A stretch of DNA of 33,366 nucleotides from Paramacrobiotus metropolitanus (taxonomy: Eukaryota > Tardigrada > Eutardigrada > Parachela > Macrobiotidae): the NCBI RefSeq assembly GCF_019649055.1, contig NW_026570594.1, forward strand, positions 1 through 33,366. The letters are read 5' to 3'. The translations under genes were made by a program, and so were the position numbers. Positions 7,342 to 17,100 of this stretch are shown here, in pieces. The notes beneath the pieces were generated by a model. That model saw nothing but the letters and a program-made list of their open reading frames with translations. It was not told where the DNA came from and did not search any database. Position 1 is the stretch's first letter, and every line of letters starts with the position of its first letter.

Positions 7342-10300
7342 GCTTCGCCGATCTCCGTCTTTTGGAGTTTACCTGGTGGTGGACGTCGGATTTTGTTTGC
7401 CATAATGCACTGTCGGCATTTCTCGATGTATTCGATGATGTCCGTAGACATACTTTTCCAGAAGTATCGTAACTTCGCTGCTTCGATCGTCTTCTCCCTT
7501 CCGAAGTGGTTTCCGGTTTTTCCGTCGTGGAGTGATCGAATGATCTGGTTGCGCATGAAGAGCGGTACGACGAAGCATCGTTCCAACTTTGTGTTGATCG
7601 TCTTCAGTCGATACAGAACTCCTTGAGCCATCTGGTAGTGTTCCAGATGCTTCGACTTGTGGTCGAGTTTCTCGGGTTTCTCCAGCTCATCAATGATTTT
7701 ACGTAGTTGCGGGTCTCGCAGCTGCGCTTTCCGAAGTTCTTCGTTCGGGTGGGCCGGTGGTGGGAGCGTTTCTTCAGCTTCCACTCCGTCCGACTCCTCC
7801 TCCGCGTTGAGGGTCCGAACTATCGGTTCCGGTGTTTCCGGTGCTGGGATGTTAATGACATGTACCTGTGTGGTACTTAAGTCATGCCAATCTGTTATGA
7901 CATTACATCCCGGAAGAGGTGGTGGAGGTAGAAACCTTTGTGGTTTCTCCTTGTCTTTCCCTTTCTTCTTCCGTGCGTTATCCTTCAGACGTCGGGTGGT
8001 CCGAATGGTGCAAGTCTTGATTTCGTCCTTGAAGTCCTCGAAGTTGGGGACTTGATCCAGTTCTTCGTGTGGATCTTTGTCGTCACTGCGTTCCAGTGGC
8101 CATCTCGACAGGGCATCTGCATTGTCGCAGAATACTCCTGGCTTGTACTGGATGGTTATGTCCCTTCCTTGTAGAGCCAGTGCCCATCGCGTTAGTCGAG
8201 GGTTGATGCCAGGTCGGTTCGACTCGCATCGGAGCAGGTTCTGCAGTGCTCGGTGATCCGTTCTCACGGTGAATGGTCCATGGTCGATGAAGTGCTTGAA
8301 TTTCTGCACAGCCCATACCACGGCTAAACATTCCCATTCGGTGACTCCATAGTTGAGTTCCGGTCCTCGTAGGACTCTGCTGGCGTAGGCGATTGGGTGT
8401 CCGTCCTGTGAGATCACCGCGCCAAGTCCGGCTCCGCTTGCGTCACATTCGATGACGGTCTCTTTAGTCGGGTCGAACTTCGCCAGTACAGGTGCTTCTG
8501 TTAGCGCCTTCTTAATTTCGTTGAACTCGGCCGTGTGGGCGTCCGTCCAATCGAGTTTAATGTTTTTATCCTTCCGGAGGAGCTCATACATTTGTGATGT
8601 CTTCTGAGCGTATCCTCGGATGAACTTCCGGTAGTAGTTGGCCAGTCCGAGGAACGACCTGAGTTGGCGTTCGGTTCTCGGGCAGCTTTGTTCTGCTATA
8701 CAGGCCACTTTTTCGTCATCGGTCTGGACTCCATCCTTGCTAAGAACGTGTCCAAGGAACAGCAGTTTGTCCGTTCCGACCTCGCATTTGGAGGGTTTGA
8801 CCGTAAATCCAGCATCCCTGAGGCATTCGAGAGTCGCTCGGAAGGCCTCGACAAAGTCGTCGAAGGTTTTGCCGAAGAAGATGACGTCGTCAATGTAGGC
8901 GAACACACCTTTCTTCCTGGCTGATGCCGTTATCTTGTCCATATGCATCTGGAATGTAGCTGGTCCGTTGCAGACTCCAAATGGCATACGGTTAAATCTC
9001 CACATCCCCTCCGGTGTTACGAAGGTGGTGTAGTCCTTGGAGCTTTCGTCCATTGGGATTTGCCAGAAACCAGACTGACAATCTACTTTACCGTAGTACT
9101 CCATTCCGGCGCACCGGTCCAGTAGTTCGTCTGGGTTCGGTAGTGGGTAGTTATTTTTCTTCGTCACCGAATTCAACTTGATGTAGTTGATACAGAAACG
9201 AGTTCCTACCGTGCCGTCTCCGTTCCGTTTCGCGGCTAAGACGACGGGGAAACTCCATGCAGCCGATGACGGTTCGATGACTCCTTGGTCGAGCATCTCC
9301 TGCACGTGTTTCTGGATGAATTCCCTTCCTTTCCAGCTTGTCCTGGTGGGGTTCATCTTAATCGGCTGTGCGCCTTGGACATCAATGGTATGTGTTACCC
9401 CTTTGACGTCTCCGTAAGGTTTCTTCGAGGTCGGAAAGACGGTCCGGTAATCCCATGCAACTGCCTTCAGTATGGCAAGTTGTTCATCGGTTAAGTTCTT
9501 ACCGAAGTTCATGGAGTCGATGATTCTCCGTCGCTCCTCCTGGGATTCCGCATCTTCTCCTTCCACGTGAGTTGTGTTAACTCGAGCTTCTTCAATCTTC
9601 TGGTCGTCCGTCATCATGTTGAAGGGCTCGACTCTTCCCATCGGTGCACCCTTGCGTAGGATGACCGAGTGGTTGGTGTGATTTGCCACTAAGACGGTAA
9701 ATGTCTTTCCGTCGTGCATTGTTGCACCGTCCATCATGTCGATCCCACGTTGTTGGGGATCGGATCCACCCAAGTACATGAGGTTCTGTAAGGGGGATAC
9801 CGGGACATCTAGGACGACTTCGACTTCGGTTACTGTTCGAGGTAGGAGGTTGACTTTCCGTTGAGCCCTAACTCCGGTTGTCTCGAAGATGTCGAACTTG
9901 GGAGATGGCTTCGGTTCCGGTCCGGCCGGCCATGTCTTCGCTACTCCAAGTGGGAGTTCCCAAATAACATGTTCGTTATCGATATCTGGTTCGTAGATAT
10001 CGCTGTATTGCATGTGGCCGAGTCGTACGCCTTTCTTCAGTACCTTCGGGTGTGAGGTAGTATTCTGGATGTTTATCCAGGCCGTGTCTATTTGAGGTCG
10101 GATTTCGATCTCTGCTTCGATCGGTCGGATAGGTCGGATTTTTCTTCGAAGTGTTACGAAGTGTATCCGCCTCCTCGGGTCCATTGGTTTGGCCGTCCGT
10201 ACCTTAATAGAACACGTTGAGTTCGGTGGGAGAGAGACTCGTTCATTGTTGAAGACCACTTGTCGGTTCAATGGTCTGAAATCTCCTCCGTCCAATTTAA

Positions 10301-13300
10301 GATGGTAAACTTCTGGGCTTTTGTTGTCCAGGTTAAGCTCTTCCATCGTTGCTTTTACAGTTCGGACTTTCCGTGAGTCCTGCTGTCCAACCTTCTGTTG
10401 ATCGGTCAAATTTGCCGACGTCGGTTGCATTGTTGACAACTGCTGGACGACGACTGTTGGAGGTCGGAGGTCGGTTTCCTCCGGTTGTCCTCCTGCCCAT
10501 TCGAATAGGGCTGCTAGTTGATCCTGTTCGGCTTGTATTTCCGGGTCAACTGGTTCGGGTTGCTCGGTCGACTGTGTGTCGAGTATGAGTTCCGTATGGA
10601 CGATCGACCGTAAAGCAGTTGTTAGCCTTACGTCGAAGGTCGGTTCTTCGTCCTCCGATGACGATTCGTCCGTATCGCCGTGTCGCGGTTTATCCGTCCT
10701 GCAATGTCGGACTGACGGGTCGAATTCTTCGTCGTCATCTTCTTCCTCGGATTCTTCCGAAGGTCGGTTATCGGAGTCCGTGTCCGCCGAATCGCTCGTG
10801 CTTGGTACATCCGAGCCGTCCGACTCGCAGGGTTCGAATTCGATGGTCGATCCGTCTTCGTCGACGTCGACCTGTGGCATGTTACCGTACCCGACCTGTG
10901 TGGTCGGTTCGGATTGGTCGGCCATATCCGTCGGTTGGGTTGGTCGACTCGCTCCGTCCTGATTCTCAAGGTCGGTTGGCTGTGAGTCTGTGTGGCTCGG
11001 CCATCGGATGACTGTCCGTTGAGTCTTCCGAAAACGGTCTACCTTCCGTTCTGGTTGCGGAGGTACCGGTGACGACGGTCTGTCGTCCGACCAAGTCAGG
11101 TCGTGATGAGCCTTTATGGCTCGTACCACTCCGTCAATATTGTCTTGACAGATGATACACCGATAGGGTTTATCGGTTTCTTCCAATAGGGCGTTTTCGT
11201 CCGGTCTTGGTAGAGTACCGGTGAATTTCACTTTCTTTGGAGAGTGTTCCATAGTTGGTGGTAACGGGTCGGGGATTCGCCGAGTTATGGTGATATCCTC
11301 GCCGTATCTTTGCCAGAACGCTGTTGTTCCGGTTACTCCGTACTGCCGTATACGTTGCAGGTAGGAGAAGAGTTGACTGCCTAGTTCTTGGCAGCACATC
11401 TCCAATGGGCGCGGTACGGGGAGTCCGTACTCCATGTACTGTCGATGGATCGGAACTCGTTCATCTTCCCATTCCCACGCTTCGTCGTCAATGGTCTGTT
11501 CCAAGGCGACTACTGGTTCGCACTCTCGTTGTGCTGTACTTATCTGGTCGGGTGTCGTTGCTCCGTTCTGTTGCAGAGTCGCTACTAACTCTAACGTCCG
11601 TTGGTCGAGAAAGTGCCGAACTCCCGAGAACCAAGTTCGGTACTTTTGTCGTACTCGTTCTAGGTTCTGGGCATCCGCTTCAGCGGATGCCTCTGGTATC
11701 GGGATAGACTTCAGTACGGTCTTCGCCGGTCGTAATTGTCCGGTGCTCTTTCGTCCTTCATACGCTTCGATGGCGTTGTGCAGCTTAAGTTCCTCAATCA
11801 GAGTCCGGTTGGTGTCCCGGCAGTCACGGCAAATGTTACGCGAAGATTCCATCAGCTGGCCAAGCTGGTTTACCCTCGCTCCACTTATTACCGTGCCCGA
11901 TGCCTCTGGTATCGGGATAGACTGCACTACCGTCGTTCCTCCCGGTGGTTCCGGGTTAGGGATCGGTGTTAAGATGAAGGTGAACTTCGAATGCAAGTAA
12001 TCGCATCCGAGTAGCACTGGGATGTCCGCTTCGGTCGGCTGGACGTGGAAAGTGTGGTGACTCGTAAAGCCCTGCATTGTCACAGGTGCTGTACAACAAT
12101 GAGTGACCATAAAGGCGACTTGTCCGCCCACACCAAGTATTTTGGTGTAATGTCCGAGGGGTTGCATCGTCAATCCGTTCCTCTCGCAAAATCGTTTCTC
12201 GATGAGCGATGTTTCCGCTCCGGTATCCAACATTGCCATTGTGGGCGTGGATCCGACCTGGATTTCGTGTGTCCAGGCTCTAACCGTTTTCGGTTTCTTA
12301 TGTGTGCCTTTTTCGAAGGTCACTTCCCGTACTGTCGGTTTGATGGGAATTAGTGATACTGGTCCGGGGTCGACGTCTGTTCGTCTCACTCCGGCTGTAA
12401 CCACTTCTTGTGCTTCGGGTCGGTTCGACCTCACAGCAGAGTTAGCCACTTCCTGCACCTCTGTCTGATTCATGGGGTCGCGATCCGCATGACCAGTCGT
12501 CGGAGTTTCAGTGGTGTCGCTCCGTTGTGTTCGGTTCGGTACGTCGTTGGTTCGGAACCGTCGTGCTTGTTGAATTATCCGTTCCTCCGTAGAGACGTCC
12601 GTCGGTCTCAATGTTGAGAACATGTAGTTAATGTTCTGGAACGTTCTTGAGCCAGTTACTGTTCGTGGCTGGGGTTGGAAGAAGTCCGGTTCCTGCTGCA
12701 GACAGTAGTCGGGTACTTGTGCTTCCAGTGGGACGGTTTCCCATTGTTCGAATCCTTCCGTTTCTTCGGTAAGGTCGATGGCTGCTAATGTTGCAGCGTA
12801 TCTGTCCGTTCCGGATACGGATGATACATTGGGGTCGTTTCTGTTGCCCCGTTGCGCGGATCGGCGTCCCGGTCCTCCGCGTCTTGGGCCGCGTCTGGGC
12901 TGCTCGGTGGGGTTTCTCATCACCGGCAATCCGGTCCAACTTCCGTGGCCGGTCCGTTCAGCGTCACTTTGTGTGGCTGACGGCGCGGATGCTGTGTTAG
13001 CTCCACGTAGGTCGGGCAATTCTTGCGTTCCGACCTCCGACGTTCCAGTGCCAAGTCGAGGCATTGGGTCGGCCAATCCGGGCAATCCATGCGTTCCGAC
13101 CTTCGACGTTCCAGTGCCAAGTTGATACACTGGGTCGGTTGGGTCGGGCATTTCCTGCGTTCCGAATCGGATCTCGATTCCGTCATTGTTGACGAATATA
13201 CCGAGTTCTGCTGCCATGGTTCTGGCAACTTCAGCCTCCTTTGTGGTGGCTAACAGCGCTGTACGAAATTCTTCTTCAGTGCTGTTCCATTCCAATCCTA

Positions 13301-13442
13301 GTACGTTTAGGATTCTGAGTATCCGTTCTTGGGATACTGTGAAGGTCGGTTCGTTCCGGTCGTTAGTCGGTTGGTTAGTGGGGTTATCCTTGTCCGGTGG
13401 TTCGGTGGGATGTTGGAGGTCGAATGAGTCACCGGAGCTCAT
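7263..13442 (-). CDS. pol: Pol polyprotein: protease, RT, RNase H, integrase N-terminus (2059 codons)
   Basis: Domains in order: a Pro/Thr-rich region of about 380 residues; retropepsin with the active-site DTGA (Asp406); an unusually long linker of about 1000 residues; reverse transcriptase from about 1410 with the YIDD box (Y1516-D1519); RNase H with the first catalytic Asp in ECDAS (D1667) and a TDHRAL motif; integrase zinc finger H1972-x6-H1979-x29-C2009-x2-C2012; first integrase catalytic Asp in ADFKGP (D2041). The linker contains a CX2C...HH cluster, a Ser/Asp/Glu-rich acidic tract and two similar beta-rich segments. The ORF ends 18 codons after D2041 in sequence unlike integrase; the family sequence continues in the -1 frame. 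Translation probably comes by frameshift from the nucleocapsid; ATG at 13442 is only the first Met. Confidence 0.93.
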   Translation of the reverse strand: MSSGDSFDLQHPTEPPDKDNPTNQPTNDRNEPTFTVSQERILRILNVLGLEWNSTEEEFRTALLATTKEAEVARTMAAELGIFVNNDGIEIRFGTQEMPDPTDPVYQLGTGTSKVGTHGLPGLADPMPRLGTGTSEVGTQELPDLRGANTASAPSATQSDAERTGHGSWTGLPVMRNPTEQPRRGPRRGGPGRRSAQRGNRNDPNVSSVSGTDRYAATLAAIDLTEETEGFEQWETVPLEAQVPDYCLQQEPDFFQPQPRTVTGSRTFQNINYMFSTLRPTDVSTEERIIQQARRFRTNDVPNRTQRSDTTETPTTGHADRDPMNQTEVQEVANSAVRSNRPEAQEVVTAGVRRTDVDPGPVSLIPIKPTVREVTFEKGTHKKPKTVRAWTHEIQVGSTPTMAMLDTGAETSLIEKRFCERNGLTMQPLGHYTKILGVGGQVAFMVTHCCTAPVTMQGFTSHHTFHVQPTEADIPVLLGCDYLHSKFTFILTPIPNPEPPGGTTVVQSIPIPEASGTVISGARVNQLGQLMESSRNICRDCRDTNRTLIEELKLHNAIEAYEGRKSTGQLRPAKTVLKSIPIPEASAEADAQNLERVRQKYRTWFSGVRHFLDQRTLELVATLQQNGATTPDQISTAQRECEPVVALEQTIDDEAWEWEDERVPIHRQYMEYGLPVPRPLEMCCQELGSQLFSYLQRIRQYGVTGTTAFWQRYGEDITITRRIPDPLPPTMEHSPKKVKFTGTLPRPDENALLEETDKPYRCIICQDNIDGVVRAIKAHHDLTWSDDRPSSPVPPQPERKVDRFRKTQRTVIRWPSHTDSQPTDLENQDGASRPTQPTDMADQSEPTTQVGYGNMPQVDVDEDGSTIEFEPCESDGSDVPSTSDSADTDSDNRPSEESEEEDDDEEFDPSVRHCRTDKPRHGDTDESSSEDEEPTFDVRLTTALRSIVHTELILDTQSTEQPEPVDPEIQAEQDQLAALFEWAGGQPEETDLRPPTVVVQQLSTMQPTSANLTDQQKVGQQDSRKVRTVKATMEELNLDNKSPEVYHLKLDGGDFRPLNRQVVFNNERVSLPPNSTCSIKVRTAKPMDPRRRIHFVTLRRKIRPIRPIEAEIEIRPQIDTAWINIQNTTSHPKVLKKGVRLGHMQYSDIYEPDIDNEHVIWELPLGVAKTWPAGPEPKPSPKFDIFETTGVRAQRKVNLLPRTVTEVEVVLDVPVSPLQNLMYLGGSDPQQRGIDMMDGATMHDGKTFTVLVANHTNHSVILRKGAPMGRVEPFNMMTDDQKIEEARVNTTHVEGEDAESQEERRRIIDSMNFGKNLTDEQLAILKAVAWDYRTVFPTSKKPYGDVKGVTHTIDVQGAQPIKMNPTRTSWKGREFIQKHVQEMLDQGVIEPSSAAWSFPVVLAAKRNGDGTVGTRFCINYIKLNSVTKKNNYPLPNPDELLDRCAGMEYYGKVDCQSGFWQIPMDESSKDYTTFVTPEGMWRFNRMPFGVCNGPATFQMHMDKITASARKKGVFAYIDDVIFFGKTFDDFVEAFRATLECLRDAGFTVKPSKCEVGTDKLLFLGHVLSKDGVQTDDEKVACIAEQSCPRTERQLRSFLGLANYYRKFIRGYAQKTSQMYELLRKDKNIKLDWTDAHTAEFNEIKKALTEAPVLAKFDPTKETVIECDASGAGLGAVISQDGHPIAYASRVLRGPELNYGVTEWECLAVVWAVQKFKHFIDHGPFTVRTDHRALQNLLRCESNRPGINPRLTRWALALQGRDITIQYKPGVFCDNADALSRWPLERSDDKDPHEELDQVPNFEDFKDEIKTCTIRTTRRLKDNARKKKGKDKEKPQRFLPPPPLPGCNVITDWHDLSTTQVHVINIPAPETPEPIVRTLNAEEESDGVEAEETLPPPAHPNEELRKAQLRDPQLRKIIDELEKPEKLDHKSKHLEHYQMAQGVLYRLKTINTKLERCFVVPLFMRNQIIRSLHDGKTGNHFGREKTIEAAKLRYFWKSMSTDIIEYIEKCRQCIMANKIRRPPPGKLQKTEIGEAWYRIYADFKGPFLGRRRRDTSTSQW
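9620..10390 (-). other. Pol linker: two related beta-rich segments before RT
   Basis: Two stretches share a pattern: LPPNSTCSIKVRT... then INIQNTTSHPKVLKKGVRLGHM, and LLPRTVTEVEVVLD... then VLVANHTNHSVILRKGAPMG. Alternating hydrophobic residues and the ending N-x-[ST]...KG[VA]x[LM]G suggest a duplicated small beta-sandwich. Similar 'V-x-N-x-T-x(4-6)-L-x-K-G' segments are known just before RT in many gypsy Pol proteins. The duplication is inferred from the repeat of this pattern. Confidence 0.45.
10630..11170 (-). other. Pol linker: CX2C-HH cluster and acidic tract
   Basis: Between protease and RT lies a short Cys/His cluster (RCIICQDN...AIKAHHDL, about 11105-11165) resembling a degenerate C2H2 finger. 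It is followed, after a Pro/Thr/Gln-rich spacer, by a Ser/Asp/Glu-rich stretch with runs such as EESEEEDDDEEFD. Neither belongs to standard Ty3/gypsy Pol as I know it. Function unknown. Confidence 0.45.
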
Positions 13443-13447
13443 CGACC

Positions 13448-14165
13448 TTAGGCGTTTCCCGGGGAGTTTCCCCGAGCTGGCCCCTTGTTGGGCGGTGACA
13501 CGCCGAAAGGCTGATGTGGCGGTAACTGTTGCCGCTTTTCCGGAGACCCGTGTTGGCTCCCGCCGCTATTCCTGCGGTTTCCACCCGACCCATTTCCTGA
13601 GCCGTTCTGCTGGTTTCCGTTGCCAGCACCGCCCGAGCCTCGCCCTTGTTGGCGTTGGCGCGGGGGCGGCACGATCTGTGCCGAGTTCTGGTTGGCCGAT
13701 CCCAACGGTCCTCCCGTTAGGTATCGCGTATGCCAATCCTCATACCAGCGGCGATTCGGGTTGTCCTGCACCCGAGTGCCGATGAACGCGCAGCGTGCCT
13801 GGTCATGGTTGCTGAACTTGCAGAAGTTGCAAGTGAAGCTGTCCGCTAGCGTCCATTGAAGGAACAGTTGTTCCATTTTATCGGCGTATGTTGCCGCTTG
13901 CCGAGCACTCTGTTGTGCTTGGGGAGGTCGGTTACCCTGTTGGTTTCCTCCTCCTCCGCGGTTGGAGAAGTTACCGCGGCCTCGATTCCCGAAGCCACGT
14001 CCTCGTCCACGGCCAAAGCTTCCGCCGCCATATCCCTGTGTTGGGACTTGGCCGTATGCGGAGTACCCTTGGTTAGAGTTCTGGTTATAGCCAAAACCTG
14101 CGTTGTTTTGGTTACCGCCCGAGCTGTAACCTGCGCCTCCGTAGTTGTTAACGGGGCTCCTGTTC
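13448..14165 (-). CDS. Nucleocapsid block of Gag, -1 frame (RGG-rich, CCHC zinc knuckle)
   Basis: In the frame -1 to gag, the sequence reads as a Gly/Asn/Tyr/Gln-rich stretch, then a GRGRGRGFGNRGRG-type RGG segment, then a canonical CX2CX4HX4C zinc knuckle (13790-13831; Cys-Asn-Phe-Cys...His...Cys), then a Gly/Asn/Gln-rich tail ending in TAA at 13448-13450. Together these are RNA-binding elements of a nucleocapsid and must belong to Gag. There is no fitting ATG at its start, so it is reached by -1 frameshifting or a 1-nt indel separates it from gag. The exact crossing point is not visible; about 14150-14175 is inferred from where the composition changes frame. Confidence 0.82.
13454..13472 (-). 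promoter_or_regulatory. Tandem -1 ribosomal frameshift heptamers G GGA AAC (x2)
   Basis: In the nucleocapsid frame the codons CGG GGA AAC TCC CCG GGA AAC GCC TAA contain the heptamer G GGA AAC twice in register, at 13466-13472 and 13454-13460. This heptamer is an established -1 slippery sequence (visna and Mason-Pfizer type retroviruses). The -1 frame entered from either copy stays open into pol and passes its ATG at 13442. The second copy lies 3 nt before the stop codon. I did not identify a clear downstream pseudoknot by eye. Confidence 0.75.
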
Positions 14166-17100
14166 CAGGTGCTGGGGGTGGGTTTAAGTTCATCGCTACC
14201 GTTCCGGCCCAGGTCGGTTGCTGGGCGGGTGCTTGTTGCATCGGTGGCGTCGCCGCTCGGCTCGGTTGTCCGAACTGTGCCGGAGGAGTTTGGTATCCTG
14301 GCATCATATGCGGCTGATACACGGTCTGTTGCGGTATCGGTAACGGCAAAGCCAGAGCCGGTGCGGGTGTTGCAACTCGGACTCGAATTTGGTCGCTGTC
14401 GCGCGACTTCCTTACTTCGTACATTTCTTTGCCGTTGACGAAGCTCCGTATGTAGTCTCGGAGTTCGACTGGTGTTGTCGGCATCCTGATTTCCAGGGCC
14501 GCCCGCAGTTGGGGCTCATGGATATTCTCCTTAAGGTGATATAATACCATATCATCGGTAATCGTGCGGACTTGGGATTTGATGAACATCATGGCATCGT
14601 AGTACTGTTCCGGTGTTTCTTCGCCGAAACGGAATGTCCGTTTGTTCATCCGTGCTATGGCGTTCACCTCCCTGTTTTTGTCCGCGAACCGTTCTTCGAA
14701 TTTGGTCAGCCATAAGTTGACTGGCCATCCCCCGAGTGGTTCCTCGGCTGCTGTTTGAATATGCCACTCCTCCGCTTGACCTTCAAGTTTAGCCACCAGG
14801 TCGGCCATAAAAGTCTGATCGGTTTCATACCATTGTTGGGCTTGCCGATGCAGGCTACGGATTTGTTTCAGCCACCCATGAAGTTTGGTGTGGTCTCCGT
14901 CGAACGGCGGCAATGGTTGCCTTCGTCCGTGGGCTATTGCTCGTACCATGGCGACATGTGCTGGGTCTTGTTCCGGGGGAATTGGCTGTGCCACCGGCGC
15001 AGGCTGTTGTGCAGCCGGGGCAGGTGCCGCGTTGGCATATTGTATCCGACCTTGTTGATCCGGATAGCCCGCCTGATGGTGAGCCGGTTCGTACTCTCCA
15101 TCATATCCGTCCTGTTGCGGACGCGGTGCTTGGTTTGCGTAACGAGGCTGTTCCGGCCGACCTCCGTACTGTTGTGGGGGCGGCGTACGAGCCTGTGACG
15201 TCGGCTGTCGTGGCCTCGGTTGTTCCGAGTAGCCGCCGTACGCCTCCGGTCCCGCTTGTGGTGCTGGGATCGTCCTTAGGGGTGGTGGGTAAAATCCCCT
15301 GGGCTGTTCGTTAACCCTGCCGTACAAGTTGGGTTGTGTTCCTCTCGTCGGCAATCGACTTTCAGTTGGTCGATGTGGCGGTGCCCGGCTTTGTTCCGGG
15401 TAGCCATTTGAATGGCGGTTCGACTCCTGTTGGTCGTAGTGTCCACTCGGGTCGGCCATGTTATATGACCGACTCCTTGATCGCTCGTAGTCGAACCCTC
15501 GTTGGTTCGGGCGATCCGAATTTCCCATTTCCGGGTGTGAGTTCGTTCGCTCTCCCAATACCCGTCGTTGTGGACGGCTAAAGGGAAATCCCCTCGGCGC
15601 TTCAGCTCCGTCACTGTTGTCAGGGTGGGACGCGGTGGGGATCGGCGCGTGCATTGTTGTACGCGTCGAAAAGGAGGTGCTCGTATACGCACCGGCCGTC
15701 GCTACCGTTGTTGTTGGCACGTTCGAGGTCGGAACGTACGACGTCGCTGTTGACGTGTTACGCTCCGGCTCGGGCTGACTCGGTATCGGGTTCGGCTGAG
15801 GAGGCGCTCCAGTAGACGGGTCGGTTGTGACGACTTCGACGAAGTAGGATGTGTTGGTTTCCTTCTTCCCCAGTTCATGGGCTGGATTATCGCCCCACAG
15901 GATGTCGCGTATTGTTTGCGACGGATGGTAGTCCTGTGCCATGGACGTCCTGTAGGATGGGGGGTCGGCGCTGGTTTGTTCCAGGTGTTTCTTCTCCTCC
16001 CGAAGGCACCGGATCTCGGTGTCCAACTCGTCCATTTGCCGCATCATTTCCGTGATGTTGCTGGCGGCTTCGGTCCCGTAGTCGAACAGTTCGTTCTCAC
16101 GGGCTTCAAGGTAGACGATGCGGTTCCGTTGCGCTTCGTTCACCTTATGAGCTTCAGCCATGTTGTATTCCAGCTGAGCTCGGAGTTTCTCCTCCTGTTT
16201 GAGGTACTCATTTAAGCCGTAGACTTGGTCGACCAACTGTGTGTTGGCGTCTTGCAGGTCGGCTATGATGGTTCTGTGTTCCGGCGAGGGTTGCTGGCGG
16301 CCAAGGTAAGTCGGACTCTGTTGTCGACTCCTGGCCGTTAGCACTTCCAACTCGGTTTGGAGTCGGTCGGCTAATAGTCGAAGCTGGTCGACCTCGTTGT
16401 CGGCCTGCCGTAATTCGACTATGTACCGGTCCACTTCGTTCCGGTACACTTCGGCTTCTTCGTTAGCTCGGTTGAGCATTTCGTGGAAATGTCCCGCGGC
16501 TTGTTCCGAGGCGACCAAGGCTGTTTGTGTGTCAGCCAATTCCTTTTCCATGTCGGCAAGTTGTCTCTGCAGTTCGGAGACGGCCTGTGTTGACCGATCC
16601 AACTTGCCGTTAAGTATAGTTACTTCGTCGGTGTCATATCGACATGGTCCTTCCACTCGTTTTATGAAGGCCCTTAGCCGGTCGATCTCACGCTGTTGGT
16701 CGGCTATGCCTTTGTTGGCGGCCGCCATGTCAGCTTCCCATTTCCTCCGTTCGAGGCGGTGAGTGTCTTCCGACCTTGCGCATGAGCCTTCCGCTGCGTT
16801 AACAAGTTTGTCAGCCAGTACGATCTGTGTGATCAGCTGGTGACATCGTTGTCGAAGCACGTTAATGTCTTCGATCTTCTCCGGCGGTGTTGCCGAAGTC
16901 CACTTCCGTGCGGTGTATTCCAGCACGCCGGCGTCGTATCTGTCCTTGTTGGACTTGGCTGGTGTCTGGAGGGATTCATCCCCGCTGTTGGGTAATGATC
17001 CCGTTGAGTCGAAGACGTCGTCGGTTGGTAGCGATGTTTCGCTATCCGATTCTCCGACGGCGAATTTGGGAAATGCTGTCCGGTTGGCAGGTCGACTTGT

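Noticed and set aside
10576-11011. Plus-strand Ser-rich open frames
   Set aside because: They mirror the acidic tract of pol on the minus strand.
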